In this document: positions 43,130 to 52,571 of the stretch, piece by piece
Numbering within the stretch: position 1 is the first letter of the stretch
Layout: every line of letters starts with the position of its first letter
From: Mycolicibacter sp. MU0083
GTDB lineage: Bacteria; Actinomycetota; Actinomycetes; Mycobacteriales; Mycobacteriaceae
Direction: 5' to 3'
Length of the DNA stretch: 64,000 nucleotides
Assembly (NCBI RefSeq): GCF_963378075.1
Contig: NZ_OY726394.1
Coordinates: 62,001-126,000, forward strand
Program-made: the position numbers and the translations under genes
The notes under the pieces: generated by a model
Database searches by the model: none
The model's input: only the letters and a program-made list of their open reading frames with translations
What the model was told of the DNA's origin: nothing

Positions 43130-44207
43130 TGACGATGTTCCTGCATCTCGGGGTGTGCCAGGCCAGGTTCTCGGTGGTGAGCGGGCGGGCGTTGCCGGGG
43201 GTGGCGGCGTTGACGATCATCGTGGTGATGTCGTTGAAGCCGGGCATGAAACCGGTCGCGTTGACGTCACAGGCGTACGCGTTGCCGTAGGTGCCCTCCC
43301 CGAAGATCCGGCCGAAGCCCTTCAGCAACAGTGGCAGGTTAGCGCCGGTGAACGCCAGCTGCGGCTCGATCGAGGCCATGTGCTTGGTGAAGCCCGGTTC
43401 CCGGTTGATCATCTCCTCGAAGGACGGGAAGACCTCGTCGGTGATCCGCGACAGCTGCTGGGTCACCTGGGCCAGCGAACCGACCGAGGACTGCAGCGCC
43501 GGCCGGCGCGAATCCAGGTCCGCGACCGCCACCCGCGCCTGGTTCAGCGAGTGGTCCAACTGGTCGTTCTGCGCGGCGAGGGTGCCGGTCAGCTTGTTCA
43601 GGCTGGTGATCAGGTCGCCGAGCACCTCGTCGCGTCCGGCCAGTGTGGCGGTCAGCGTCGAGGACTGATCCACCAGCGTCGCGATCGAGGCCTGGTCGCC
43701 CTGCAACGACTGCAGTACCCCCTTGGTCAGGTCGTCGGCCTGTTTGGGGTTGAGCAGGGACATCAACGGTTTGAAGCCGTTGAGCAGCACGCTGACGTCG
43801 AACGACGGCTCGGTGCGCTCGACCCCGATCACGCTGCCCTTGGGCAGCACGTGGTCGCCGGAGGGGTCGGCTTCGCCCAGTGACAGGCCGAGGTAACGCT
43901 GCCCGATGATGTTCTGGTAGGTCACCGACGCGATGGTGTTGGTGTAGAGCCGCTGGTTGTTCTGGACGATGAACGAGACCTTCGCCAGCTTGCCGTCCAG
44001 GGCGACCTTCTCGACGCGGCCGACCCGGACTCCGGCCATCCGAACGTCGTCGCCCTCGCGCAACCCGTAGGCGTCGGTGAACACCGCGGCGTAGGGCGTC
44101 GTCGGCCCGGCCACATCGCGACGCAGGGTGGCGTAGACCAGCCAGGTCAGCACCGTCGAGACCACCATGAACAACGTCAGCCCGACCAGGGGACCACGGA
44201 ATTTCAC
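43122..44207 (-). CDS. MceB-type subunit of the second mce operon
   Basis: 361 residues from the ATG at 44207. It begins KFRGPLVGLTLFMVVSTVLTWLVY (membrane helix). MCE domain at about 38-118: DAYGLREGDDVRMAGVRVGRVEKVALDG and SVTYQNIIGQRYLGLSLG. The helical part has FKPLMSLLNPKQADDLTKGVLQSLQGD, typical of MceB. The end has ACDVNATGFMPGFND and CRNIVNG. Overlaps mceA by 4 bp. Confidence 0.9.
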   Translation of the reverse strand: MKFRGPLVGLTLFMVVSTVLTWLVYATLRRDVAGPTTPYAAVFTDAYGLREGDDVRMAGVRVGRVEKVALDGKLAKVSFIVQNNQRLYTNTIASVTYQNIIGQRYLGLSLGEADPSGDHVLPKGSVIGVERTEPSFDVSVLLNGFKPLMSLLNPKQADDLTKGVLQSLQGDQASIATLVDQSSTLTATLAGRDEVLGDLITSLNKLTGTLAAQNDQLDHSLNQARVAVADLDSRRPALQSSVGSLAQVTQQLSRITDEVFPSFEEMINREPGFTKHMASIEPQLAFTGANLPLLLKGFGRIFGEGTYGNAYACDVNATGFMPGFNDITTMIVNAATPGNARPLTTENLAWHTPRCRNIVNG

Positions 44208-45796
44208 TTGCTGCCACCTCCCTGCGGTGCGGCGGTGCCGGTCACGGCCACCGAGACGGCGTTACCCCGGGCGACCGGGCCGAGCAACAGTTGGGTCGCC
44301 ACCGTGGCCGGTTCGCGCTGGCCGGTGAGCAGGCCGAGCTGGTTGCGCTCGGCCTGGCTGCCGACCGGACCGACGTTGCCGCCGTAGGACGCCGGCGCGA
44401 TCGGTGGGGCCGGCTGCCACTCCGGGGCGTGCGGCTGGGCCGGGATGGGCGGGCCCGGCGGCGGCGGCGGACCCTCGTCGAGCGGGTCGCCGGTGGTGGG
44501 GATGCGCGGCGCGGGGCCGGTCCACCACGGCAGCGGCGGGTTGTTGTCCTCGAGGTTCGGCGGGCCGTTGACCAGCGGGGGGCCGACGGCCCGCAGGTTG
44601 CCGTCGGGTCCGATCTCGGTGCCCTCCGGGGGTTCCAGACCGGCCGGGAAGTGATAGTTCTGCGGCAGCATGGACGCGGGCAGTTCCGACCGCACCTCGA
44701 TCATCGGCGCGGTGAAGCAGCTCGGGCCCTTCATCTCGCCGTACTGCGGGCAGTCGGCCCGGGTGTAGGTGTGCAGCGGGGTGAACGAAAGGTTGACCCG
44801 CATGCTGTTCATGACGAGTTTGTCGTTGTAGAGGTTGTCGAAGAACTTGTCGGAGAGCCGGTTGACCCGGGTGAAGATCGGCACGTATTTGTCGGCGTTG
44901 TTGGCCAGCACGCCCAGCACCGGGGTCAGGTCGTGGGTGATCGCGATGAGCTGGTCGACATGGTTGTCCAGCGCTTCGCGGGAGACGCCGAAGGTGTGCT
45001 GGGCGCCGGCGACCAGGGACGCCAACTCGGCGCGCTTCTGGGCGAACGCACGCATCGGCTCGACGGCCTCGTGCAGCGCGTCGACGAGGTCGGGGGCGCT
45101 GGTCTGCAGGCCGTGGGTGGCGTCGAGCAGGGCCGAGACGGTGGACGGGCCGGGCTCGGTGGCCACGATGCCGTTGAGCTGGTCGAGTATCCGGGACAGG
45201 TGCGCGCCGGAGTGCAGCAGTTTCTCGCGCCGATTGTCGGTGGCCGCGCCGACGGCGGCCAGCAGGCCGAGGCTGTGGTCTTCGCGGCCGCGGCCGGTGG
45301 CGGCCAGGATGTCGCGCAGTTTCGACACGGTGGTCTGGAAGATCACCGTCGACAGGTCACCGTTCTCGGCGATGTGGGTGCCGTCGCGGATGGTCGGCCC
45401 GCCGCTGCCCGCATCGACCAACTGGATCGAGGACACCGCGAAGATGTTGGACGGCACCACCCGGGCCGTCACGGAGTTCGGGATGTCCTTGGCGTACTCG
45501 GGTTTGAGGTTGATGTGGACGTAGTTGGGTTTGCCGTAGGCGGCCGGGATCACGTCGGTGACGCTGCCCACCAGCAGCCCGTGGTACTTGACGTCGGACT
45601 GGGCCGGCAGTCCGTCGCCGACGTTGGTCAGGTCGGCGACCACCCGCACGTAGGCGTTGAGTCGGCCGGTGGACTTGGCCAGCAGGCCGGCGGTGATCAA
45701 CGCGATCACGATCAGCACCGCGATACCCGCACCCAGCAACTGCCGTTCGGAGGGACCGCGCCCGTCGGTGTCCAGCGAATTGCTCACGTCAGCCAC
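44204..45796 (-). CDS. MceA-type subunit of the second mce operon
   Basis: 530 residues from a GTG at 45796, 8 bp inside the yrbEB end. Membrane helix at about 21-42; MCE domain at about 48-130 (VGDGLPAQSDVKYHGLLVGSVTDVIP; VVPSNIFAVSSIQLVDAGSG). Long helical region. The last 150 residues are a Pro-rich tail (PPPPPGPPIPAQPHAPEWQP), unlike Mce1A, which lacks such a tail. The sequence class is clearly not mce1; assignment to a numbered mce class needs a tree. Confidence 0.9.
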   Translation of the reverse strand: MADVSNSLDTDGRGPSERQLLGAGIAVLIVIALITAGLLAKSTGRLNAYVRVVADLTNVGDGLPAQSDVKYHGLLVGSVTDVIPAAYGKPNYVHINLKPEYAKDIPNSVTARVVPSNIFAVSSIQLVDAGSGGPTIRDGTHIAENGDLSTVIFQTTVSKLRDILAATGRGREDHSLGLLAAVGAATDNRREKLLHSGAHLSRILDQLNGIVATEPGPSTVSALLDATHGLQTSAPDLVDALHEAVEPMRAFAQKRAELASLVAGAQHTFGVSREALDNHVDQLIAITHDLTPVLGVLANNADKYVPIFTRVNRLSDKFFDNLYNDKLVMNSMRVNLSFTPLHTYTRADCPQYGEMKGPSCFTAPMIEVRSELPASMLPQNYHFPAGLEPPEGTEIGPDGNLRAVGPPLVNGPPNLEDNNPPLPWWTGPAPRIPTTGDPLDEGPPPPPGPPIPAQPHAPEWQPAPPIAPASYGGNVGPVGSQAERNQLGLLTGQREPATVATQLLLGPVARGNAVSVAVTGTAAPQGGGSK

Positions 45797-46646
45797 CGAA
45801 CCTTGCGCCGGCGTCGATGCTCCACAACGCCATGGTCATCAGCATGTTGACCATGATGACGATGGTGATGCTGGCCCGCATGGCGCGGCCGGCGGCCACC
45901 CCGACCCCTTCGGGTCCACCGGACGCGTAGAAGCCGTAGTAGCACTGCACGGTGGAGGCCAGCCACACGAACACCACGCATTTGAGCACCGAATAGACGA
46001 TGTCCTTGCCGGACAACATCATCGTGAAGTAGTGCAGGTAGGGGCCGATGGATCCGCCGCCGATGATCCCGGTGACGAACTGGCACGTCAGGTAGGTGAT
46101 GGCCAGGCAGGCCACGTACAGCGGGATCACCGCGATGGTCGCGGCCATCAGCCGGGTGGTGACCAGGAACGGGATGGGCCGGATGGCGATCGCATCGAGG
46201 GCGTCGATCTCCTCGGCGATCCGCATGGCGCCCAACTGCGCGGTGAAACGGCAACCGGCCTGCATGGCGAACGCCATGGACGCCATGATCGGCGCCAGCT
46301 CACGGGTGTTGACCAGTGAGGAGATGATGCCGGTCGCCGGCCCCAAGCCCAGCAGATTCAGGAAGTTGTAGCCCTCGATGGCCACCAGGGCACCGGCGGT
46401 GAAGCCCAGCACCACGGCCACGCCGGCGGTTCCGCCGCCGACCACGATGGAGCCGTTGCCCCAGGCGATGTCGGAGAGCAGCCGCAGGAATTCTTTGCGG
46501 TAGTGGCGCAGCACGGTCGGGACGCCGGCGGCCGCCCGGCCGAAGAACACCAGCATGTGCCCGAGCCGGATGGTGGGCTCGGAGAACGTGCGGTAGGCGC
46601 GCAGCAGTGGGCGTGCGAACGCCGGGACGTAGGACGAGGCGGTCAT
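45789..46646 (-). CDS. YrbEB-type MlaE-family permease of the second mce operon
   Basis: 285 residues, about five or six membrane segments. MlaE signature: TAQLGAMRIAEEIDALDAIA, then IRPIPFLVTTRLMAAT. Cytoplasmic N-terminal segment ARPLLRAYRTFSEPTIRLGHM. It forms the permease with the YrbEA gene 3 bp upstream. A second permease pair implies an independent transporter powered by the shared MceG ATPase. Confidence 0.93.
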   Translation of the reverse strand: MTASSYVPAFARPLLRAYRTFSEPTIRLGHMLVFFGRAAAGVPTVLRHYRKEFLRLLSDIAWGNGSIVVGGGTAGVAVVLGFTAGALVAIEGYNFLNLLGLGPATGIISSLVNTRELAPIMASMAFAMQAGCRFTAQLGAMRIAEEIDALDAIAIRPIPFLVTTRLMAATIAVIPLYVACLAITYLTCQFVTGIIGGGSIGPYLHYFTMMLSGKDIVYSVLKCVVFVWLASTVQCYYGFYASGGPEGVGVAAGRAMRASITIVIMVNMLMTMALWSIDAGARFGG

Positions 46647-46649
46647 GGC

Positions 46650-47519
46650 TTACAGCCCCGTCCGCGGGTACAGCACGTTGTAGAGCTCGCTGATACCGAC
46701 GTTGACGATCATCAGCACCAGGATCGATTCGACCACCGAGGCGTTCACCGAGTTGGCGACGCCGGCCGGCCCGCCGCGGGTGGACAGGCCCTTCTGGCAG
46801 GCCACCACGGCGACGATCGCGCCGAAGACCACCGCCTTGATCAACGCCACGATCATGTCGCCGGTGGTGGCGAACGAGGAGAACGTGGCCACGAAACTGC
46901 CCGGCGCGCCCTTCTGGAAATAGACGTTGAACAGGTAGCTGGCCAAGAACCCGACGAAGCAGGTGATCCCGGTCAGTGCCACGCCGACCATGATCGCCGC
47001 GCCGAAACGGGGCACCACCAGCCGGCGGATCACCGAGACCCCCATCACCTCCATGGCGTCGGTCTCCTCGCGCATGGTGCGCGACCCCAGATCGGCGGTG
47101 ATGGCCGATCCGACCGCGGCGGCCATCAGCATGGCGGCGACCAGGGAGGCGGCCTGCCGGATGACGGCCAGGCCGGCCGCGGCGCCGGCCAGCGAGGTCG
47201 CACCGACCTGGTTGGCCAGCAGGGCGAACTGGATGGACAGCGTGACCCCGATCGGCAGCGCGACCAGGACGGTCGGCAGTACGGCGGTGTTGGCCATGAA
47301 GGCGCTCTGCCGGACGAATTCGCCCCATTGGAAGCGGCCGCCGAACAGGTCGGAGAAGAAGTACTGCACGGTGCGCACCGCCAGCACGCACTGTTCGCCG
47401 ACGGTGGTCAGGGAGGCCAGCGGGTGACGGTTGACGTAGCCGACGGTCCAGTCCTGGATGGCGGCGGTGCCGTCGAGCGGGGCTTCGGCGTCGGGGCCGG
47501 ATTGATGCTGGGTGGTCAT
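46650..47519 (-). CDS. YrbEA-type MlaE-family permease of the second mce operon
   Basis: 289 residues. MlaE signature: TADLGSRTMREETDAMEVMG, then VSVIRRLVVPRFGAA. About five or six membrane helices after a cytoplasmic N-terminus (LDGTAAIQDWTVGYVNRHPL). First gene of the leftward operon. The 378-bp region upstream separates it from a divergent secreted protein and contains a 15-mer resembling one upstream of yrbE1A. Confidence 0.93.
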   Translation of the reverse strand: MTTQHQSGPDAEAPLDGTAAIQDWTVGYVNRHPLASLTTVGEQCVLAVRTVQYFFSDLFGGRFQWGEFVRQSAFMANTAVLPTVLVALPIGVTLSIQFALLANQVGATSLAGAAAGLAVIRQAASLVAAMLMAAAVGSAITADLGSRTMREETDAMEVMGVSVIRRLVVPRFGAAIMVGVALTGITCFVGFLASYLFNVYFQKGAPGSFVATFSSFATTGDMIVALIKAVVFGAIVAVVACQKGLSTRGGPAGVANSVNASVVESILVLMIVNVGISELYNVLYPRTGL

Positions 47520-47897
47520 CGGTCGCCGTCCGTGGTCAGGAGATCACTCTGCGTGGCCCATGGTCCCGGTGGCCGATGATCTATGGCGGACACCTTAGCG
47601 GTTGTTCTTACTCCACGGTAGGGTTCCAGCGTTCTCGGACCAACTGGTGGGTTGGCACAAAAGATACGCATCGCGAGTGCTTGCTGGGAGCTCATGGGGC
47701 CTCGCCGCGACCTTTCATCCGGACATGATGTCGGACACGATGCCCGGCCATGGGTGGTTCAAGCAACATGACTGCGCTTATGACCGAGTTACCCGTGAGT
47801 AGCAGGAAGTTTCACGGATTCGGCGTCGCCGGCCGGGCTCGGATGGCGATACTCGATCGGTAGAAGTTCGTGTGGGAAAGAAAGGTAGTTTGCGGCG
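47520..47897. other. Divergent intergenic region of the second mce operon
   Basis: 378 bp without a convincing gene. It contains TTACTCCACGGTAGG (47608-47622), similar to the site upstream of yrbE1A, and the 11-bp palindrome GACATGATGTC (47722-47732). A 66-codon frame at 47602-47802 looks unrelated to any protein. Promoters for yrbEA (leftward) and the secreted protein (rightward) must lie here; no clear -35/-10 pair was assigned. Confidence 0.5.
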
Positions 47898-48491
47898 GTG
47901 ACGATGAGGGGACGGCGGATGCGGAGCACGGTGGCCGCGGCGACGATGGCAGCCCTCGCGGCGCTGACTCCCGGTCCGGCGGCGGCCGAACCGGACCAGG
48001 CACCGGCGACGTCAGACTTCACGCCGACCGCCACGGGCTGGTCGCCGCACATGGACATCTGGCCCTACAGCACCTTCACCTCCCGGGTGACCCCGGAGAT
48101 GATCGGCGGCATGTCCGAATCGTGTCAGTGGTTCGACGCCCGGTTCGACGCGCTGATGGGGCGGATCAACGACTTCAACCGCGACCTCGCCGCGCACCGC
48201 GACGCCTACGCCGCCGTGCAGGGCCACGCGGATGCGGTGACGGCCGACATCGACCGGGCGACGGGCTACCTGGCGCCACGACTGCAGCCGCTGACCATCC
48301 GCAACACCCCGGACAACTTCGGCCCCTACTCCCCGATCTACGGCGGCGAGCAGCTCACCGGAGTGTTCTTCCAGTTGTCCCGCACCGCCGACAGCATGCG
48401 CAAGAAACAGCCGGCGGGCTTCACCCGCACCTACATCGATTCCGCCGCCGGGTGGGGCAACGCGCTGCGGAATTCGGGGGCTTGTACCTGA
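47898..48491 (+). CDS. Secreted hypothetical protein
   Basis: 197 residues from a GTG at 47898 (ATG at 47904 also possible). A Sec signal peptide is seen: MRGRRMRSTVAAATMAALA, with cleavage near GPAAA-EPD. The mature protein has DIWPYSTFTSRVTPEMIGG, a helical segment (ARFDALMGRINDFNRDLAAH), and a C-terminal GAC. Two Cys suggest one disulfide. No family recognised. It is divergent from the second mce operon and precedes a Mas protein on the same strand, so an accessory envelope role in lipid uptake is possible. Confidence 0.65.
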   Translation: MTMRGRRMRSTVAAATMAALAALTPGPAAAEPDQAPATSDFTPTATGWSPHMDIWPYSTFTSRVTPEMIGGMSESCQWFDARFDALMGRINDFNRDLAAHRDAYAAVQGHADAVTADIDRATGYLAPRLQPLTIRNTPDNFGPYSPIYGGEQLTGVFFQLSRTADSMRKKQPAGFTRTYIDSAAGWGNALRNSGACT

Positions 48492-48575
48492 ACGGGCACG
48501 GGTGCGGATTGCGGTAGGTTCGCAGGTGCGTTGCGGCCGAGTTCTGGTTGCGGCCAACCATGAGAGGTAGTCCAG

Positions 48576-49247
48576 GTGTCCGACTCTGCGGATGAACAAG
48601 CGGCCGGCGACGTCGAGTCCGACGTCGAATCGGACGTGGATTCGGCGGGTGCGGCCGTGGAACCGGAGACCGACGTCGAGGGTGAAGCCGAGATTGAAGC
48701 CGACGAGGTCGAAACCGCTGAGGTCGAAGCCGACGACGCGGAAGCCGACGACGCGGTAGCGGCGACCGGGACCGCCGGCGGCTACCGGCGATGGATCGCG
48801 GTGGCGGTGCTGGTGCTGGGCCTGGCGGGTGCGGCCTTCGAGGGCTGGCTGCTGTACGACCACCACCGGCGCAGCGTGGCCGCCGCCCAGGCACTGGAGG
48901 CCGCCGAGAAGTACACGATGGTGCTGACCGGCGTGGACCCCGCCGATATCGACAAGAACTTCGCCGAGGTCCTCGACGGGGCCACCGGTGAATTCAAGGA
49001 GCTCTACGCCGCATCGAGCGAGCAGTTGCGCCGGTTGCTGATCGAGAACAAGGCGGCCGCGCACGGCACCGTCATCGACTCGGCGGTCAAATCGGCCACC
49101 AAGAACAGGGTCGAGGTGCTGATCTTCGTCGATCAGTCGGTGAGCAACAAGGCCGCTCCCAAGCCGATGATCGACCGCAGTCGTATCGCGATGACCATGG
49201 AGAAGGTCAACGGTCGCTGGCTGGCGGCCAAGGTCGACATGCCCTGA
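48576..49247 (+). CDS. Mce-associated membrane protein (paralog of 37888-38424)
   Basis: 223 residues from a GTG at 48576. The first 65 residues are extremely acidic with Glu/Asp/Val/Ala repeats. Then comes one membrane helix (about 72-92) and a Mas-type domain: DIDKNFAEVLDGATGEFKEL, RLLIENKAAAHGTVIDSAVKS, MEKVNGRWLAAKVDMP. About half of the domain is identical to the Mas protein that ends the second mce operon, so the two arose by duplication. It stands 1 kb beyond the operon in the opposite direction. Confidence 0.85.
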   Translation: MSDSADEQAAGDVESDVESDVDSAGAAVEPETDVEGEAEIEADEVETAEVEADDAEADDAVAATGTAGGYRRWIAVAVLVLGLAGAAFEGWLLYDHHRRSVAAAQALEAAEKYTMVLTGVDPADIDKNFAEVLDGATGEFKELYAASSEQLRRLLIENKAAAHGTVIDSAVKSATKNRVEVLIFVDQSVSNKAAPKPMIDRSRIAMTMEKVNGRWLAAKVDMP

Positions 49248-49265
49248 GCGCCTGGTCCGGTTAAG

Positions 49266-49328
49266 CCGCGAAATCCCACCCACGTAGGAAACGTGCGAGT
49301 GCGGGCCTGCGGGAACGGGATCTCGCGG
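49266..49328. terminator. Nested stem-loops between convergent genes (bidirectional terminator?)
   Basis: CCGCGAAATCCC (49266-49277) pairs with GGGATCTCGCGG (49317-49328) at 11 of 12 positions. Inside, CACGT-AGGAA-ACGTG (49281-49295) forms a small hairpin. The element lies in the 97-bp gap between the Mas gene and the convergent pirin gene. It suits a two-way terminator; a dispersed palindromic repeat is an alternative. Confidence 0.45.
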
Positions 49329-49344
49329 CGGAGGGTCAACCGGG

Positions 49345-50067
49345 TCATCCGCCCAGTCGGCCGGCCATCGCCCAAACCAGGAGTTCTGTCGGCGTTTCAG
49401 CGCTGACCCGGTGGCCTCCGCCCCCGGTGAACCGCACCGCGTCGCCGGCGGCCAATGCGCCGGCCCCCTCGAGCTCGGCGGCGCCCGCGGCAAGGAATAG
49501 ATGTGCGTACGCGGCGTCGGGCACCGTAATGCTCTGGCCCGGTTCCAGCCGCGCCGCATACAGGGTGGCCGCGGAGTTGCCGAGACCGATCGCGGCGTCC
49601 GGGTCGGCCCCGGAGGCGACCGGGATCAGGCCGCCGGCGGCCAGGGCGTCGCCGATATCGCGTTGTTCATAGCCCGGAGTTCGGCCCGGGGTGTCGGGCA
49701 TGACCCACATCTGCACGAAATGCACCGGCTCGTCGGGTGATTCGTTGCGTTCGGAGTGCAGGATTCCGGTTCCCGCCGACATCCGTTGCGCCAGGCCGGG
49801 ATAGATGACCCCGGAGTTGCCGATCGAGTCCCGGTGGGTCAATGCGCCCGACAGCACCCAGGTGACGATCTCGGCGTCGCGGTGCGGGTGGGTATCGAAC
49901 CCCGAAGCGGGCGCCACCACGTCGTCGTTGTTCACCAATAGCAGGCCGTGGTGGGTGTTGTCCGGGTCGTAGTAGTCGTTGAACGAGAACGAGTGCCGCG
50001 ACTGCAGCCACGCCGCGCGGGTGACCGCCCGGTCGGCAGCCCGGCGGATGTCGAGCAGCCCGGTCAT
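49345..50067 (-). CDS. Pirin family protein (Rv0181c-like)
   Basis: 240 residues, bicupin. The N-terminal metal-binding cupin has FNDYYDPDNTHHGLLLVNND, FDTHPHRDAEIVTWVLSG (HxH...E), RMSAGTGILHSERN and VHFVQMWVMPD. The C-terminal cupin is degenerate (AAGAAELEGAGALAAGDAVRFTGG). YhhW-type pirins bind iron or other metals and can have quercetin dioxygenase activity. The position between mce1 and the Rv0183-like lipase matches M. tuberculosis gene order. Confidence 0.88.
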   Translation of the reverse strand: MTGLLDIRRAADRAVTRAAWLQSRHSFSFNDYYDPDNTHHGLLLVNNDDVVAPASGFDTHPHRDAEIVTWVLSGALTHRDSIGNSGVIYPGLAQRMSAGTGILHSERNESPDEPVHFVQMWVMPDTPGRTPGYEQRDIGDALAAGGLIPVASGADPDAAIGLGNSAATLYAARLEPGQSITVPDAAYAHLFLAAGAAELEGAGALAAGDAVRFTGGGGHRVSAETPTELLVWAMAGRLGG

Positions 50068-50088
50068 GACGCCAGGCTAGTGGGCCGG

Positions 50089-50832
50089 CTAGCTGTTCTT
50101 GTGTGGAATGCCCACCGACAGGCCGCCGTCGATGACGATGTCGGAGCCGGTCATGTAGCCGGACTCGTCGGAGGCCAGGAAGATCACCGCGGTGGACACC
50201 TCGGCGGACTTGGCGCCGCGGCCCAACGGGATCTGCAGTGAATCGTCGGGAACCGCGATCGTCATCCGGGTGCGGACCAGGCCCGGCAGCACACTGTTGA
50301 CCCGGATGTTGTGCGGCGCCAGCTCCAGCGCGGCGGCCTTGGCCACCCCGCGCACCCCCCACTTCGAGGCGACGTAGCCGTGCAGGCCGGCCGTGCCGCG
50401 CATCCCCTCCACCGAGGAGATGTTGATGATGGACCCGCCGCCGGCGGCCTTCATCGGCGCGACGGCGGCGTGCATACCCAGCATGGTCCCGGTCAGGTTC
50501 ACGTCGAGCACCTGCTGCCAGGCGGCGATGTCGAAGTTCTCCAGGGTGTTGTACTTGGCGATCCCGGCGTTGTTCACCAGCACGTCGAGGCTGCCGAACG
50601 CCGCGACGGCGGCCTCGGTGGCGGCCTGCCACTGCTCGGCCGAGGTGACGTCGAGACGCACGAAGCGGGCGGTGTCGGCGCCCAGCTCATCGGCGAGCTT
50701 GGCGCCTTCCTCCTCCAGGACGTCGCCGATCACGATCTTGGCGCCCTCGGCCGCCAGGGCCCGTACGTGCGCGGCGCCCATGCCCCGACCGCCGCCGCTG
50801 ATCAGCGCAACTTTGCCTTCGAGTCGTCCCAT
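50089..50832 (-). CDS. SDR, FabG3/20-beta-hydroxysteroid dehydrogenase-like
   Basis: 247 residues. ISGGGRGMG (cofactor turn), GDVLEEEG (NAD-type acidic residue), NNAG, catalytic Ser in INISSVEGMRG, YVASK (YxxxK), PGLVRTRMT. Very similar in layout to M. tuberculosis FabG3 (Rv2002), an NADH-dependent steroid dehydrogenase. It is divergent from the monoacylglycerol lipase with a 48-bp gap. TAACGT 8 nt upstream of the ATG suggests a leaderless transcript. Confidence 0.85.
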   Translation of the reverse strand: MGRLEGKVALISGGGRGMGAAHVRALAAEGAKIVIGDVLEEEGAKLADELGADTARFVRLDVTSAEQWQAATEAAVAAFGSLDVLVNNAGIAKYNTLENFDIAAWQQVLDVNLTGTMLGMHAAVAPMKAAGGGSIINISSVEGMRGTAGLHGYVASKWGVRGVAKAAALELAPHNIRVNSVLPGLVRTRMTIAVPDDSLQIPLGRGAKSAEVSTAVIFLASDESGYMTGSDIVIDGGLSVGIPHKNS

Positions 50833-51720
<888 letters not shown>

Positions 51721-51765
51721 ATGACCGTCGGCGCGCTGTCGCCGAGTTCGGTTAGCGTGGCCGCC

Positions 51766-51822
51766 ATGAGCACCGACGACAACGAGGCAGAGCGCAGCGA
51801 TGCGGAGGGTCGGCGGCCATGA
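51766..51822 (+). CDS. 18-residue leaderless upstream ORF coupled to the DUF2786 gene
   Basis: ATG at 51766 lies 7 nt after TAGCGT (51753-51758), a leaderless promoter geometry. The frame encodes an acidic peptide (MSTDDNEAERSDAEGRRP) and stops at TGA 51820-51822, overlapping the ATG of the next gene at 51819. GGAGGG before 51819 lies inside it. Translational coupling is likely if it is translated. Confidence 0.45.
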   Translation: MSTDDNEAERSDAEGRRP

Positions 51823-52571
51823 GCAGCGACGACAAGATGTTGGCGCGGATCGCCGCACTGCTGCGCCAGGCCGAAGGCACCGACAACGCCCATGAAGCCG
51901 ACGCGTTCATGGCGGCGGCGCAACGCCTGGCCACCGCGACCTCCATCGACCTGGCGGTGGCGCGTGCGCACTCGGCGACTCGGACGGCGGCCACCGCACC
52001 GGTGCAGCGCACCATCACCATCGGCGAGGCGGGCAGCAAGGGGCTGCGCACCTACGTTCAGTTGTTCGTGGGCATCGCCGCGGCCAACGATGTGCGCTGC
52101 GACGTGGCGATGAACTCGACCTACGTCTACGCCTACGGATTCGCCGAGGACATCGACGCCACCCATGCGCTGTACGCCAGCCTGGTGATCCAGATGGTGC
52201 GGGCAGCGGACGCCTACATCGCCACCGGTGAGCACCGTCCCACCCCGACGATCACCGCCCGACTCAACTTCCACCTGGCGTTCGGTGCCCGGGTCGGCCA
52301 GCGGCTGGCCGAGGCCCGTGACGAGACCCGCCGCGAAGTCGAGAAAGACCGGGCCAGGGCGCCGGGCACCGCACTTGCGTTGCGCAACAAGGACGTCGAG
52401 CTGCACGACTTCTACCGAAGTGCGTCCAAGGCGCGCGGCACCTGGCGGGCAACCCGGGCATCGGCGGGCTATTCGTCGGCGGCGCGGCGAGCGGGGGACC
52501 GGGCCGGCCGCAGGGCGCGGCTGGGTGACGACGCCGAGCTGTCGGTGGCGCGGTCCGCGCTGGAGCGGTGA
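51819..52571 (+). CDS. DUF2786 domain protein (Rv0184-like)
   Basis: 250 residues. DUF2786 occupies the N-terminus (MLARIAALLRQAEGTDNAHEADAFMAAAQRLATATSIDLA), and a conserved middle follows (FVGIAAANDVRC, YAYGFAEDIDATHALYASLVIQMVRAA). The C-terminus is Arg/Ala-rich. The ATG has GGAGGG upstream and overlaps an upstream mini-ORF. Function unknown; the position next to the SprT-like gene is conserved in mycobacteria. Its stop overlaps the next start by 4 bp. Confidence 0.85.
   Translation: MSSDDKMLARIAALLRQAEGTDNAHEADAFMAAAQRLATATSIDLAVARAHSATRTAATAPVQRTITIGEAGSKGLRTYVQLFVGIAAANDVRCDVAMNSTYVYAYGFAEDIDATHALYASLVIQMVRAADAYIATGEHRPTPTITARLNFHLAFGARVGQRLAEARDETRREVEKDRARAPGTALALRNKDVELHDFYRSASKARGTWRATRASAGYSSAARRAGDRAGRRARLGDDAELSVARSALER

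Noticed and set aside
47602-47802. 66-codon plus-strand frame upstream of the second mce operon
   Set aside because: No ribosome site of note, no recognisable protein and atypical composition; treated as intergenic.
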